From: Natronorubrum daqingense
GTDB lineage: Archaea > Halobacteriota > Halobacteria > Halobacteriales > Natrialbaceae
NCBI RefSeq assembly: GCF_001971705.1
Contig: NZ_CP019327.1
Span: 434,001 to 498,000 of the forward strand
DNA length: 64,000 nucleotides
Direction: 5' to 3'
Part shown: positions 8,315 through 16,567 of the stretch, in pieces
Layout: every line of letters begins with the position of its first letter
Numbering within the stretch: the first letter of the stretch is position 1
The notes under the pieces: model-generated
The model's database searches: none
The model's input: only the letters and a program-made list of their open reading frames with translations
What the model was told of the DNA's origin: nothing
Translations under genes and position numbers: made by a program

Positions 8315-9346
8315 ATGGAAACGCGGAAAGTCCAGCGTCTGGGACCATCGACGCTCGCCATGACCCTCCCCGCCGAGTGGGCCTCCGAACACGACGTCGA
8401 GAAAGGAGACGAAGTCTCCCTTCGAACGAGCGGAAAAGGAACGCTCACCGTCATGCCCGAGTCGGCGAGTTCGGAAGAGACCGAGGCGATCATCCACGCC
8501 GACGACCTCGACGCCGACGCCGTCGAACGAGCCATCGTCGCACAGTACGTCCTCGGCCGGCGCGTCATTCGAATCGACACCGAAGACGGCGCGCTCGAGT
8601 CCGAACACATCAACGCTGTCTATCAGGCCGAAACCCAGTTGATGGGTCTGGGCGTCATCGAGGAAACACCCGAGAGCATCTCGATTCGCTGTTCGGTCGA
8701 CCCGGAGGACTTCACGCTCGACAACCTCTTAGAACGCCTCGAGCGAACCGGTCAGACGATGCGTGGTGAGGCGATCAAGGCACTCGCCCACGGCAATCCC
8801 GATCTCGCCCAGCGCGCGCTCAACCGCGAGCGCCAGGCGAACAAGATCTTCGTCCTCTTGCTTCGATTGATCTTCACGGCCTACCAGAATCCAAATCTCG
8901 CGCGCGCAGTCGGGCTCAACACCGGCTTCCCGCTGATCGGCTACCGATCGATCGCGAAGAACCTCGAGTTGACGGCCGACAACGCCGAGGACATCGCCGA
9001 TATTGTCATCGAAACCGAGGGACACACGCTGAACGTCGATAGTTCGGTCATGCGCGACATCCGGGAGTTAAACGAACTGGTCGACGAGATCACGTCGATC
9101 GCCGTCGAAGCCGCCGTCGAACGCGACTACGACAAGTCGAATCAGGTCCGAGCGCTATTCCACGAGATTTCCGACCGGGAGAAGGAAATTCTCGACGAAC
9201 TCTCGGAGCTGTCGAACGACGACTTGCTCCGCGTCCGCGAGGTACTCGTCAGCCTACAGCAAACGGCCCAGTACGCCATGCGAAACGCCGAAATTGCCGC
9301 CAACCTCGCGCTCAACGAAGAGTCCGAGCACACGACGATCAACTGA
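8315..9346 (+). CDS. PhoU-family phosphate uptake regulator with AbrB-like N-terminus
   Basis: 343 residues. The N-terminus METRKVQRLGPSTLAMTLP followed by a KGDEVSLRTSGKGTL strand is a SpoVT/AbrB-type swapped-hairpin DNA-binding domain. Two PhoU helical bundles follow (about 115-215 and 225-330); the first contains RRxxEAIxAL-like GEAIKALAHGNPDLAQRALN. This AbrB-PhoU fusion is typical of haloarchaeal PhoU-like proteins thought to act on phosphate uptake genes. No pst transport genes are nearby, so it probably acts at a distance. An AT-rich promoter precedes it. Confidence 0.88.
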   Translation: METRKVQRLGPSTLAMTLPAEWASEHDVEKGDEVSLRTSGKGTLTVMPESASSEETEAIIHADDLDADAVERAIVAQYVLGRRVIRIDTEDGALESEHINAVYQAETQLMGLGVIEETPESISIRCSVDPEDFTLDNLLERLERTGQTMRGEAIKALAHGNPDLAQRALNRERQANKIFVLLLRLIFTAYQNPNLARAVGLNTGFPLIGYRSIAKNLELTADNAEDIADIVIETEGHTLNVDSSVMRDIRELNELVDEITSIAVEAAVERDYDKSNQVRALFHEISDREKEILDELSELSNDDLLRVREVLVSLQQTAQYAMRNAEIAANLALNEESEHTTIN

Positions 9347-9450
9347 GGTCGCTCAAATCGTTCTCGAGAAAGGAACTCTCGAGGGGGCCGATCTGCTGTG
9401 GGTGTTTCGATTCGAAACGATAATTGGCAGGGACGTCACACATTCGTTCG

Positions 9451-10740
9451 ATGAGGAATCTCTTTCGTCGGATTCTCGCTCAATTTATCGTCGACCGACG
9501 GGTCCTCACGCTCGCGTTCGCTCGGATGGCCGACGGAATCGGGAACTCGTTTCTGATCATCGTCATTCCAATCTACGTCGGCAGCGAACTCATTACCGGA
9601 ACGACGTTCGGTCTCGGAGAGTCGATGGTCATCGGTATCATCCTCTCGATCTTTGGATTTTTAAACAGTAGCTTTCAGCCCTTTACCGGTCGACTCTCTG
9701 ACTTCGTGGGGCGGCGCAAGCCGTTCCTCATGGTCGGACTCGCCGGGTTGGCGGCGATGAACGTCGCGTACGTCTTCGCGGAGTCGTATCTCACGTTGCT
9801 CGCGATCCGTGGAATCCAGGGGATCAGCGTCGCGTTCATCGTCCCCGCGTCGGTCGCGCTCGTCAACGAACTCGCGACGACGCAAGACCGCGGCGGTAAC
9901 ATGGGCGTCTACAACACCTTCCGGCTGATCGGGTTCGGTGCCGGACCGGTAGCCGCAGGCGCGGTCGTCAACCTCGGACCCTACACGCTGCCGGGTGGAC
10001 TCGCGATCAGTGGCTTCGACGCAGCCTTCTACATCGCCGCGATAACGGCCATGCTCAGTTTGCTCCTCGTGACGGTCCTCATTTCGGATCCCGACGCGAC
10101 GAAGGCCAACGCGGGCGCAGACCTCTCGATTGCAATTCGCGACCCCACGGGAAAGAACCTGCTCGATCCGATCTTCACGCTCGGCGTCGCGTCGCTGTTC
10201 ATGGCCACGGCGATCGCGTTGTTCGCGACGATCCAACCACAGGTCAACGAGCGCCTCGGGCAAGGCGAGACCTGGTTCGGCCTCCAGTTCGCGGCGTTCG
10301 TCCTCGCGCAGGTTGTGTTACAGACGCCGATCGGACGCGCCTCCGACCGGTGGGGACGTCGACCGTTTATCCTTGGCGGCATGATCCTCCTCGTCCCGTC
10401 GACGCTCGTCCAAGGGTTCATCCTCTCCTCTGAACTCATGTTCGTCGCTCGCCTCGTACAGGGTGTCGCGGGGGCGATGGTGTTCGCACCGTCGCTCGCA
10501 CTCGCAGGAGACCTCGCCGGCGAAGGCGAATCCGGTTCGAAGCTCTCGATTCTTACCATGGCGTTTGGCTTCGGAATTGCCATTGGCCCTCTCTCCTCGG
10601 GTGCACTCGTCGACTACAGCTTCGAAGCGCCGTTCATCTTCGGCACCGCCCTCGCCGTGCTCGGAACGATTCTCGTCTACACGCAGGTCGAAGAGACCCT
10701 CGAGACGGCACACTCGGTACCCATCGGCAGCGACGATTAG
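9451..10740 (+). CDS. MFS transporter
   Basis: 429 residues from the ATG at 9451; about 12 hydrophobic segments in two halves. The first half has the MFS motif A region LSDFVGRRKPFLMVGLAGL between helices 2 and 3, and the second half repeats it as RASDRWGRRPFILGGMIL. A motif C-like glycine-rich helix is seen as GFGAGPVAAGAVVNLGP. These suggest a proton-coupled drug or metabolite exporter; the substrate is not readable. A TTG 27 bases upstream could extend it but adds non-hydrophobic residues. The next gene starts 68 bases downstream with its own start region. Confidence 0.88.
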   Translation: MRNLFRRILAQFIVDRRVLTLAFARMADGIGNSFLIIVIPIYVGSELITGTTFGLGESMVIGIILSIFGFLNSSFQPFTGRLSDFVGRRKPFLMVGLAGLAAMNVAYVFAESYLTLLAIRGIQGISVAFIVPASVALVNELATTQDRGGNMGVYNTFRLIGFGAGPVAAGAVVNLGPYTLPGGLAISGFDAAFYIAAITAMLSLLLVTVLISDPDATKANAGADLSIAIRDPTGKNLLDPIFTLGVASLFMATAIALFATIQPQVNERLGQGETWFGLQFAAFVLAQVVLQTPIGRASDRWGRRPFILGGMILLVPSTLVQGFILSSELMFVARLVQGVAGAMVFAPSLALAGDLAGEGESGSKLSILTMAFGFGIAIGPLSSGALVDYSFEAPFIFGTALAVLGTILVYTQVEETLETAHSVPIGSDD

Positions 10741-10808
10741 CCACCGTGGCGCGCACGCGGGTCGACGGGACGCAACGCAAAAGTAGTGGATACGCATACG
10801 AACCGACA

Positions 10809-11312
10809 ATGACGCTCTCGGAGGAGGCGACGGAACGGTTAGCAGACGTGGTGGAGCTCCAGCCGACGAAAAATTCCGAACTCCAGGACCGCTGGGACAT
10901 GGAAAGCGGCAGCGAAGTGCACCAGTTCCTCGAGAACGAACTCGGGGACTACTACTTTCGCGACGACAACAGTCTGATACGCGCCACGGCCGAAGCCAAC
11001 GATCTCGTCGACGTCGAACCCGGCATCGAGAGCGATCCGGAGAGCGACGGTGCGCCCTCGCGCATCCGCGTGCCGGAACTCCACGCCCAGATCGTCTCGG
11101 TGCTCGCCGGCCCCGAGGAGGAATCCGAAAGCGTCGTCTCGGTCCTGCACGCGCTTCGCGACGAGTACGACGTCGATCCCGAGGCCGAAGACGTGCGCTC
11201 GAGTCTCCAGAGTCTCCGCCGAAAAGACGTCGTCGACGTCGAGTACCGCACCGTCCCCACGTTCCGGCTAACGGTCGAGCGCGACGACCTCGAGGTTAGC
11301 GTCTCCGAGTGA
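10809..11312 (+). CDS. DUF5797-type haloarchaeal protein
   Basis: 167 residues from the ATG at 10809. An N-terminal helix-turn-helix-like stretch (EEATERLADVVELQPTKNSE, then LQDRWDMESGSEVHQFLENE) resembles a short winged helix. A second such unit lies near the end (VPELHAQIVSVLAG through LQSLRRKDVVDVEYR). I recognise it as the conserved haloarchaeal family DUF5797; no biochemical role is known to me. Two winged-helix-like units suggest a DNA-binding or adaptor protein. It follows the MFS transporter in the same direction but with separate start signals. Confidence 0.7.
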   Translation: MTLSEEATERLADVVELQPTKNSELQDRWDMESGSEVHQFLENELGDYYFRDDNSLIRATAEANDLVDVEPGIESDPESDGAPSRIRVPELHAQIVSVLAGPEEESESVVSVLHALRDEYDVDPEAEDVRSSLQSLRRKDVVDVEYRTVPTFRLTVERDDLEVSVSE

Positions 11313-11358
11313 ATCGGCGTCTGTTCGACACACTCGGTTGCCACTATCGCCAGCCGAG

Positions 11359-12414
11359 TCACGGCTCCAACCCGGGCCGTCGTCGCCGTCGACGATCCTC
11401 GAGCACCTGCCGACAGCGCGCCCCCGGGCCGCCGTCGATCGGCCATCCGTTGGTTCGCCAGGTCGGGGGCTCCGGTTCGAACTCGGGGCACCGGCCCGAA
11501 CACTCCGTCGCCGTCTGACACCCTCCCTTCGCCGTACAGTGCGGGCGGAGTCCGATACCGTCGCGCGTTCGCAACTCGAAGTACCGGCAGTCGGGTCGCA
11601 TCGTGTCGGCGAAGGATCGCCAGCCGCGTTCGTACGCTCGCTCGGCGATCTCGAGTCGTTTTGCAGCCTTCTCTTCGGGACTGACGTACTCGAATCGAGC
11701 CGCGGAGCCGTCGCGGCGGCCGCCGTCGGGTCGCTCGAGGATTCGCGTTCCGGGTTCGTCGACGGCGAGCGTCCGGGGATGCCACGCCACCTCGGCGTCG
11801 GAACTTGCTTCCTCGAGCGTCAAGATGCCCGCTTCGACGGGGAGGCCCTCCAGCAATGCGGGTTCGACGCGTTCGCCGGTTTTGTGGGTTCCAACCCAGA
11901 CCTCGTCGGCCAGCGCCATCGCCACGTCGTACTCGAGTTGCGAGCCGAGCACTCGGGCCGCGCTGGCGTCGAGGTCCGGCTTGTTCTCGACCGCGACGAT
12001 TCGCTCGACCCAGTCGGGATAGACCCACTTGCGGCGAATCTCGATCCGATTGCCGTTCCGTTGGGTCTCGAGGATCCCCCTGTCGTCGGCTTGATGAATC
12101 GCCTCGCGGACGTAGCGCCACGGATAGCCGGGATGGGGGAGGCAGTCGCGATAGTACGCCCAGTCTTCGGGGGCGTGTCGAACGACGTGCAACAGGTCGC
12201 TCTCGAGTCGTTTCGGACCGAAGTTCGCCCGCCGTTGGAGGGCGTCGGCGTCGCACTCGAGGACGATGGTGTCCCAGCGTCTGCCTCTGGTTCCGAGTTG
12301 TCGGGCGACGAGAGCGGCCGCGTCGTCACTGGCGGTGGGTGCTGGCGGCCAGTTGCGCTCGGCCCAGTGACAGACACCGAGTTCGAACGCGAACTCGCTC
12401 GTCTCCTCGTTCAT
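11359..12414 (-). CDS. DUF5787-type haloarchaeal protein
   Basis: 351 residues. It begins with FAFELGVCHWAERNWPP, and the central part contains LECDADALQRRANFGPKRLE and YRKWVYPDWVERIVAVENKPDL-like sequence (EIRRKWVYPDWVERIVAVEN). The C-terminal region carries a cysteine cluster (CRYFE, RPHCTAKGGCQ, CSGRCPEFEPEPP) that could bind metal. The NKPDLDASAARVLGSQLEYD stretch, with acidic and lysine residues on strands, resembles a restriction-endonuclease-like core, but this is speculative. It belongs to haloarchaeal DUF5787. It converges on the DUF5797-type gene. Confidence 0.7.
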   Translation of the reverse strand: MNEETSEFAFELGVCHWAERNWPPAPTASDDAAALVARQLGTRGRRWDTIVLECDADALQRRANFGPKRLESDLLHVVRHAPEDWAYYRDCLPHPGYPWRYVREAIHQADDRGILETQRNGNRIEIRRKWVYPDWVERIVAVENKPDLDASAARVLGSQLEYDVAMALADEVWVGTHKTGERVEPALLEGLPVEAGILTLEEASSDAEVAWHPRTLAVDEPGTRILERPDGGRRDGSAARFEYVSPEEKAAKRLEIAERAYERGWRSFADTMRPDCRYFELRTRDGIGLRPHCTAKGGCQTATECSGRCPEFEPEPPTWRTNGWPIDGGPGARCRQVLEDRRRRRRPGLEP

Positions 12415-12499
12415 CGTCTCCGGTTCACGGTCTTCGTTGTGTGCGGGCAGCGAAAAAGCTCTTCGTACGTTTCGCTTCCGGCACGTCGAGTGTGCCGAT

Positions 12500-12538
12500 C
12501 GAGTGAGGTATCTCGTACGTGCCGAGTGAGGTATCTCG
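12500..12538. repeat. 16-base direct repeat, two copies
   Basis: CGAGTGAGGTATCTCG occurs at 12500-12515 and again at 12523-12538. Each copy also has CGAG/CTCG self-complementary ends. It lies in the 243-base gap between the starts of the DUF5787-type gene and the end of the Nudix gene. Confidence 0.6.
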
Positions 12539-12657
12539 AGTGACCGACTGAGTCACGACGCGCAGGTGTCGCACGCACCCTGCGAGCCAGCGACCGCTCG
12601 AGGCCGGCGAGTGAGAGTCGGAGTTCGATGGCGACGCTCGTGGTCGCGACTCGGGCG

Positions 12658-13086
12658 TTACTCCTCGAGTTCTTCGTCGAGAAACTCGTGGGCCTCCTCT
12701 AAGATCTCTCGTGGGCCGTCTTGGGTGACGGTGTTGACTGCCTGTTCGTAATCGCGCCACTGGAGGTCGCGGTGTTCGTTCGACAGTTCCGCACTGGCCT
12801 CGAATGACTTCGCAATAAAGAGGTGAACGGTCTTGTGGATCGTCGTGCCGTTCGCCTCGAAGACGTAGTCGTAGTCTTCGCGAAAGCCATCGAGGAGCCG
12901 GAACTGCTCGATACCTGCCTCTTCCTTTATTTCGCGGATCGCCGTCTGCTGTAGTTCTTCATCTCCTTCGACACCGCCCTTGGGAAACTCCCAGTCGCCT
13001 GGGCGGCTCTTGAGTAGAAGATACTCGCGCCGGCCCCGCGTATCGCGGAAGAGGATTGCGCCTGCGCTCGTAGCTTCGACTGCCAT
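12658..13086 (-). CDS. Nudix hydrolase, bis(5'-nucleosyl)-tetraphosphatase type
   Basis: 142 residues. The Nudix box is complete: GGVEGDEELQQTAIREIKEE followed by AGI, fitting Gx5Ex7REUxEExGU. The approach sequence KSRPGDWEFPKG and the downstream DYDYVFEANGTTIHKTVHLF match the Ap4A hydrolase (asymmetric diadenosine tetraphosphatase) group. It would cleave Ap4A to AMP and ATP in the cytosol, limiting alarmone or toxic dinucleotide build-up. It is divergent from the uS10-like gene, with both promoters in the 110 bases between them; a TATA-like TATTCTCTTAA is at about -30. Confidence 0.88.
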   Translation of the reverse strand: MAVEATSAGAILFRDTRGRREYLLLKSRPGDWEFPKGGVEGDEELQQTAIREIKEEAGIEQFRLLDGFREDYDYVFEANGTTIHKTVHLFIAKSFEASAELSNEHRDLQWRDYEQAVNTVTQDGPREILEEAHEFLDEELEE

Positions 13087-13110
13087 TATCCCTGCTAACA
13101 GGCGCGACGT

Positions 13111-13120
13111 TAAGAGAATA
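13111..13120 (-). promoter_or_regulatory. TATA-like box of the Nudix gene
   Basis: On the minus strand this reads TATTCTCTTA, centred about 29 bases before the ATG at 13086. It suits a leaderless transcript. Confidence 0.4.
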
Positions 13121-13196
13121 TCGGACTGTTCGTCTTGCGTAGGCGTATCTCAGCAGGTTTTTACGCGCCGGGCGTACAACTACGCACAACACAGCA

Positions 13197-13532
13197 ATGA
13201 CCTTCGTCACCCGTCTCACGCTCCAAAGCGGCGATCGAGCCGCACTCGACGGCATCGTCGACGACATCAAATCAACGGCAGAACGCAAGGGGGCCGCGTT
13301 GAAAGGCCCACACTCTCATCCTCCCGAAACCATCTCCGTTCCACAGCGCTCTCGCCTTCACGCCGACGACGACCGACACTTTTCGTCGTGGGAGTACACC
13401 GTCTTCACCCGCGAACTCGAGATTCACGGGCACGACAATCTCGCGCGCAACATCGCCTCGCAGAACTTTCCCGACTCCGTCCACATCGAAGCCGAAGTCG
13501 AGCAGATCCACGGCGCGGGACGGGGCAACTAA
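13197..13532 (+). CDS. uS10-like ribosomal protein paralogue
   Basis: 111 residues. The fold and order match uS10: N-terminal strand FVTRLTLQSGDRAALDGIVD, a loop with ALKGPHSHPPETISVPQ, then the WEYTVFTRELEIHG strand and LARNIASQNFPDSVHIEAEV helix-strand. Key S10 features (GP...P.T..VP, W....R...I) are recognisable, but the sequence is far from the canonical rpsJ product that normally sits beside the elongation factor genes. It is a conserved second uS10-family protein of haloarchaea, possibly a ribosome-associated or moonlighting paralogue. Oligo-T follows at 13566. Confidence 0.82.
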   Translation: MTFVTRLTLQSGDRAALDGIVDDIKSTAERKGAALKGPHSHPPETISVPQRSRLHADDDRHFSSWEYTVFTRELEIHGHDNLARNIASQNFPDSVHIEAEVEQIHGAGRGN

Positions 13533-13565
13533 CTGTCGAGACGGGCGGGAAGTCGTCGAGTCGGG

Positions 13566-13570
13566 TTTTT
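13566..13570 (+). terminator. Oligo-T after uS10-like gene
   Basis: Five T residues preceded by GGG lie 33 bases after the stop codon, matching archaeal oligo-T termination. The next gene begins 44 bases later. Confidence 0.3.
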
Positions 13571-13613
13571 CTGCGTTCGGTACCATTTTGAGCGCTCGAG
13601 GTGAGTATTTGGT

Positions 13614-14885
13614 ATGTCACACGATCTCGTCTCGCTGCGCCGAGACCTCCACCGACGACCCGAACCCGCCTGGCGGGAGTTCTACACGACCGCTCGAATC
13701 GCCGCGGAACTCGAGTCGCGTGTCGATCTCGACGAACTCCACGTTGGTCCCGATGCGATCGCGAGCGAGCACCGATTGGCCGTGCCGGACGACATCGAAC
13801 TCGCCGAGTGGTACGAACAGGCTCGAGCCACCGGTGTCGACGAGACGATTCTCGAGTCACTCGAGGGCGGCCAGACGGGTCTCGTCGCCGTTCTCGAGCG
13901 CGGCGAAGGGCCGACCGTCGGCCTTCGGGTCGACATCGACGGCCTTCCGCGACCGGAGAGCGACGACCCCGCCCACGTTCCCGCCGCAGAGGGCTTTCGC
14001 TCGGAACACGAGGACGCGATGCACGCCTGTGGCCACGACGCCCACGCGGCGATCGGCGTCGGTGTGCTCGAGCAGATCGCCTCAAGCAGCTTCCAGGGGA
14101 CGCTAAAGGTGTTTTTCCAGCCAGCCGAGGAGGTCGTCGGCGGCGGGAAGTCGATGGCGAAAAGCGAGCACATCCGAGACGTCGACGCGTTGCTCGCGGT
14201 TCACGTCGGACTCGACCATCCGACCGGCGAAATCGTCGCCGGAATCGACGGCTTCCTCGCCGTTCGACACCTCGAGGCCGAGTTCACCGGCGAGTCCGCA
14301 CACGCCGGTGGTCACCCCGAGCAAGGCCGAAACGCCGTGCAGGCGATGGCGGCGGCCGTCCAGAATCTCTACGGCATTCCGCGACACAACGACGGCCGAA
14401 CCCGGGTCAACGCGGGCGTCGTCGAAGGCGGCAGCGCGGCGAACGTCATCCCAGAAGAGGCGCGAATCCTCGCCGAAGTTCGCGGCGAGACGACCGAACT
14501 CATGGAGTACATGGACCGAAAGGCTCGCCACACAATCCGCAACGCGGCTGCGATGCACGAGTGTGACGTCGCGTTCACGACGGGTGCCGAAGCCCCGAGT
14601 GCGACGAGCGATCAGGAACTCGTCGATATCGTCGCCGACGTAGCGGGACGAACGGCGGGCGTCGAGAACGTCCTCGAGCGCGACGAACTCGGCGGCAGCG
14701 AGGACGCGACGTTCCTGATGCGAGCCGTCCAGGAAAACGGCGGGACGGCCTGTTACGTCGGCGTCGGGACGGACCACCCCGGCGGCCACCACACCGCGAC
14801 GTTCGACGTCGATGAGGCGAGTATCGACCACGGCGTCGACGTTCTCTCCGGTGCCATCGAACGGATCAGCCGGACTCGAACCTGA
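13614..14885 (+). CDS. M20-family amidohydrolase
   Basis: 423 residues in the M20D amidohydrolase class (indole-acetyl-amino-acid and hippurate hydrolases, N-acyl amino acid deacylases). The N-terminal LHRRPEPAWREFYTT motif is typical. Metal ligands appear in order: the MHACGHDAHAA cluster, PAEEVVGGGKSM, HVGLDHPTG, and a late His in VGTDHPGGHHTAT. A dimerisation lid domain lies between about 215 and 330 (GESAHAGGHPEQGRNAVQAM). An 80-residue insertion relative to short bacterial enzymes lies early (45-90). The substrate is unknown; cytosolic, no signal peptide. Confidence 0.88.
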   Translation: MSHDLVSLRRDLHRRPEPAWREFYTTARIAAELESRVDLDELHVGPDAIASEHRLAVPDDIELAEWYEQARATGVDETILESLEGGQTGLVAVLERGEGPTVGLRVDIDGLPRPESDDPAHVPAAEGFRSEHEDAMHACGHDAHAAIGVGVLEQIASSSFQGTLKVFFQPAEEVVGGGKSMAKSEHIRDVDALLAVHVGLDHPTGEIVAGIDGFLAVRHLEAEFTGESAHAGGHPEQGRNAVQAMAAAVQNLYGIPRHNDGRTRVNAGVVEGGSAANVIPEEARILAEVRGETTELMEYMDRKARHTIRNAAAMHECDVAFTTGAEAPSATSDQELVDIVADVAGRTAGVENVLERDELGGSEDATFLMRAVQENGGTACYVGVGTDHPGGHHTATFDVDEASIDHGVDVLSGAIERISRTRT

Positions 14886-15022
14886 GCCACGGGTCGCCGC
14901 AGCGACGAGACAACCGAATCGACACCAGCCACTCCCTCCACAAGCCTCGTGAGGGGAGATGGCAGCGAATCCACCTCGAGTCCGTGATCGACTCGAGTCG
15001 ATAGCCACTGATCGATTGAGCC

Positions 15023-16267
15023 ATGTCACTCACCAGTCGTCGTCGAATGCGAGTCGGTCTCTGGATTCGAATGACGCTCGCGTTCGCCGCGCTACTCGCT
15101 TCGGTGCTCGTCTTGCTCGCAGTCGAATTTTTGACGATCTGGTTGTTAGTGGGGATGGTCCACTTCGGGGCCGTCTACGTGAGCTACGTCGTGCTCTCGC
15201 CGGTTCCGCTGGCGGCGTTCGCCGTCGGCTACGTCGCGTTCGTCGGTGCGCTCTGGTTCGCTTACAACGAGTACCGGTTGGTTCGAGAACCGGATCGAGA
15301 CGCCAGCCGAGCGGCGGTCGTCGACGCAATGGGCGCAAACAGACGAACGATTCGCGAGCGCTACGGACTCGTGGGGTACGCCTTCGTCGTCGGCGTCCTG
15401 GGAGCCAGTTTCGGGACGAGCCTGTTGCTCGGTGAACGATTCGGTGAAACTGCGTACTACGCGTTCGTACCACTGTTCGTGGCCCTCACGGTCGTCTGGC
15501 ACCAATTTTCCACCACCCTTCGTACGGAACGACGCAACGAGGCGGCCGTCCTCCGATCGCTCGAGGACTCGATACGTCGGTCGGACGACGAGCAGCGCCA
15601 CCCCGAACTCCACGACCTCCGTCGACGCGTCGAGCGACTGGCCCGGCAAGCCGACGTGCCGGTTCCGTCGCTCGAGGTTGCCGTTCGGCGAACACCCATT
15701 GCCCTCACCGTCGGTTACCGGCCCGAGTCCTCCACCGTCGTCGTCTCGAAGGGCCTCGTAGAGACGCTCACTGAGCAGGAACTCGAGGCCGTGCTGGCCC
15801 ACGAAATCGCGCATATCGCGAATCGCGACGCCGCCGTTGCGTCGGTAATGGCGATCCCGATCGCGACAGCCGAGCGAATCGAGCAGGCTCAAGGTGGCCA
15901 CGCTGGCGCGATCGCTCTCGTCCTGCGCGGATTCTCCCGCTGGTGGCTCCGGATCGTCACGCGATACCGAGAGTACGCAGCCGACGACGGTGCCGTCGCG
16001 ATCACCGGCGATCCGGCCGCCTTAGCCAGTGCGCTCGAGGAACTCGATCGATCTGTCGCCCGGCGACCCGTGGCCGACCTCCGAAACCACCGGACAGCGG
16101 CTGCGTTCTCGATCGTCCCCTCGCCGTGGGAAGAACGCCGCTTCTTCGATCGGGTCTATCGGTTCGTCGACCGACGACTGTTTGGAACCCACCCGCCGAC
16201 CGACGAGCGGATCGAACGCCTCCGCGCTCAGACGGCCGATCCACAAACCGGCACCGCCGAGTCATAG
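15023..16267 (+). CDS. M48-family membrane metalloprotease (HtpX-like)
   Basis: 414 residues. Two hydrophobic segments at 14-40 and 47-75 and two more at about 110-132 and 138-157 anchor it. The zinc motif HEIAH lies in LEAVLAHEIAHIANRD, with the third ligand Glu in RYREYAADDGAVAI. The domain order matches HtpX/Ste24-type peptidases that degrade misfolded membrane proteins with an active site on the cytoplasmic side. Archaeal relatives are heat- or stress-induced in some species. It is followed by a 300-base non-coding gap with a long inverted repeat. Confidence 0.9.
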   Translation: MSLTSRRRMRVGLWIRMTLAFAALLASVLVLLAVEFLTIWLLVGMVHFGAVYVSYVVLSPVPLAAFAVGYVAFVGALWFAYNEYRLVREPDRDASRAAVVDAMGANRRTIRERYGLVGYAFVVGVLGASFGTSLLLGERFGETAYYAFVPLFVALTVVWHQFSTTLRTERRNEAAVLRSLEDSIRRSDDEQRHPELHDLRRRVERLARQADVPVPSLEVAVRRTPIALTVGYRPESSTVVVSKGLVETLTEQELEAVLAHEIAHIANRDAAVASVMAIPIATAERIEQAQGGHAGAIALVLRGFSRWWLRIVTRYREYAADDGAVAITGDPAALASALEELDRSVARRPVADLRNHRTAAAFSIVPSPWEERRFFDRVYRFVDRRLFGTHPPTDERIERLRAQTADPQTGTAES

Positions 16268-16567
16268 AGTTGCGCAGTCGAGTGAGAAGCTGGCTCGAGA
16301 CGGATTCGCTCGAGACGGATACCTGTGGCCGGGAGCGCGTCTCGAGCACCGCGAGAGTCGCGCGACCCGGGGAAGGGCAGGCTACCACCCGAAAACGACC
16401 GCGAGCGAGCCCGAAGGGCGAGCGAGCGGGCCGACGACTGATGTGGAGGGGTGCGACGCACCCCGGAACGGAAGAAGGAGTGCTTTTGATCGAAATTTTA
16501 CCGAGGGACGTTGCGAGCGAGACAGTTCTGTCTCGCTCGCAACAGATCGCAGCGTAAAATTTCGGTG
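16268..16567. other. Intergenic gap between convergent genes with repeats
   Basis: 300 bases between the M48 protease and the geranylgeranyl reductase stop. It is rich in GAGCGAG words (low-complexity, common at haloarchaeal gene ends) and contains a strong nested inverted repeat at its right end. No plausible coding frame was seen. Confidence 0.5.
16491..16564. terminator. Nested inverted repeat, probable bidirectional terminator
   Basis: Inner arms GTTGCGAGCGAGACAG (16510-16525) and its exact complement (16528-16543) are separated by TT. Outer arms CGAAATTTTAC (16491-16501) and GTAAAATTTCG (16554-16564) flank them. It lies between convergent genes with its last base three bases from the reductase stop codon, so a bidirectional terminator or mRNA-end hairpin is the simplest reading. 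A mini-element footprint is an alternative. Confidence 0.55.

Noticed and set aside
15030-15473. Antisense arginine-rich frame across the M48 protease start
   Set aside because: Arginine-rich composition contradicts haloarchaeal acidic proteins and it overlaps a real gene.
16380-16480. GAGCGAG-rich low-complexity sequence as a possible CRISPR or repeat array
   Set aside because: No regular repeat-spacer pattern; such words are common at haloarchaeal gene ends.
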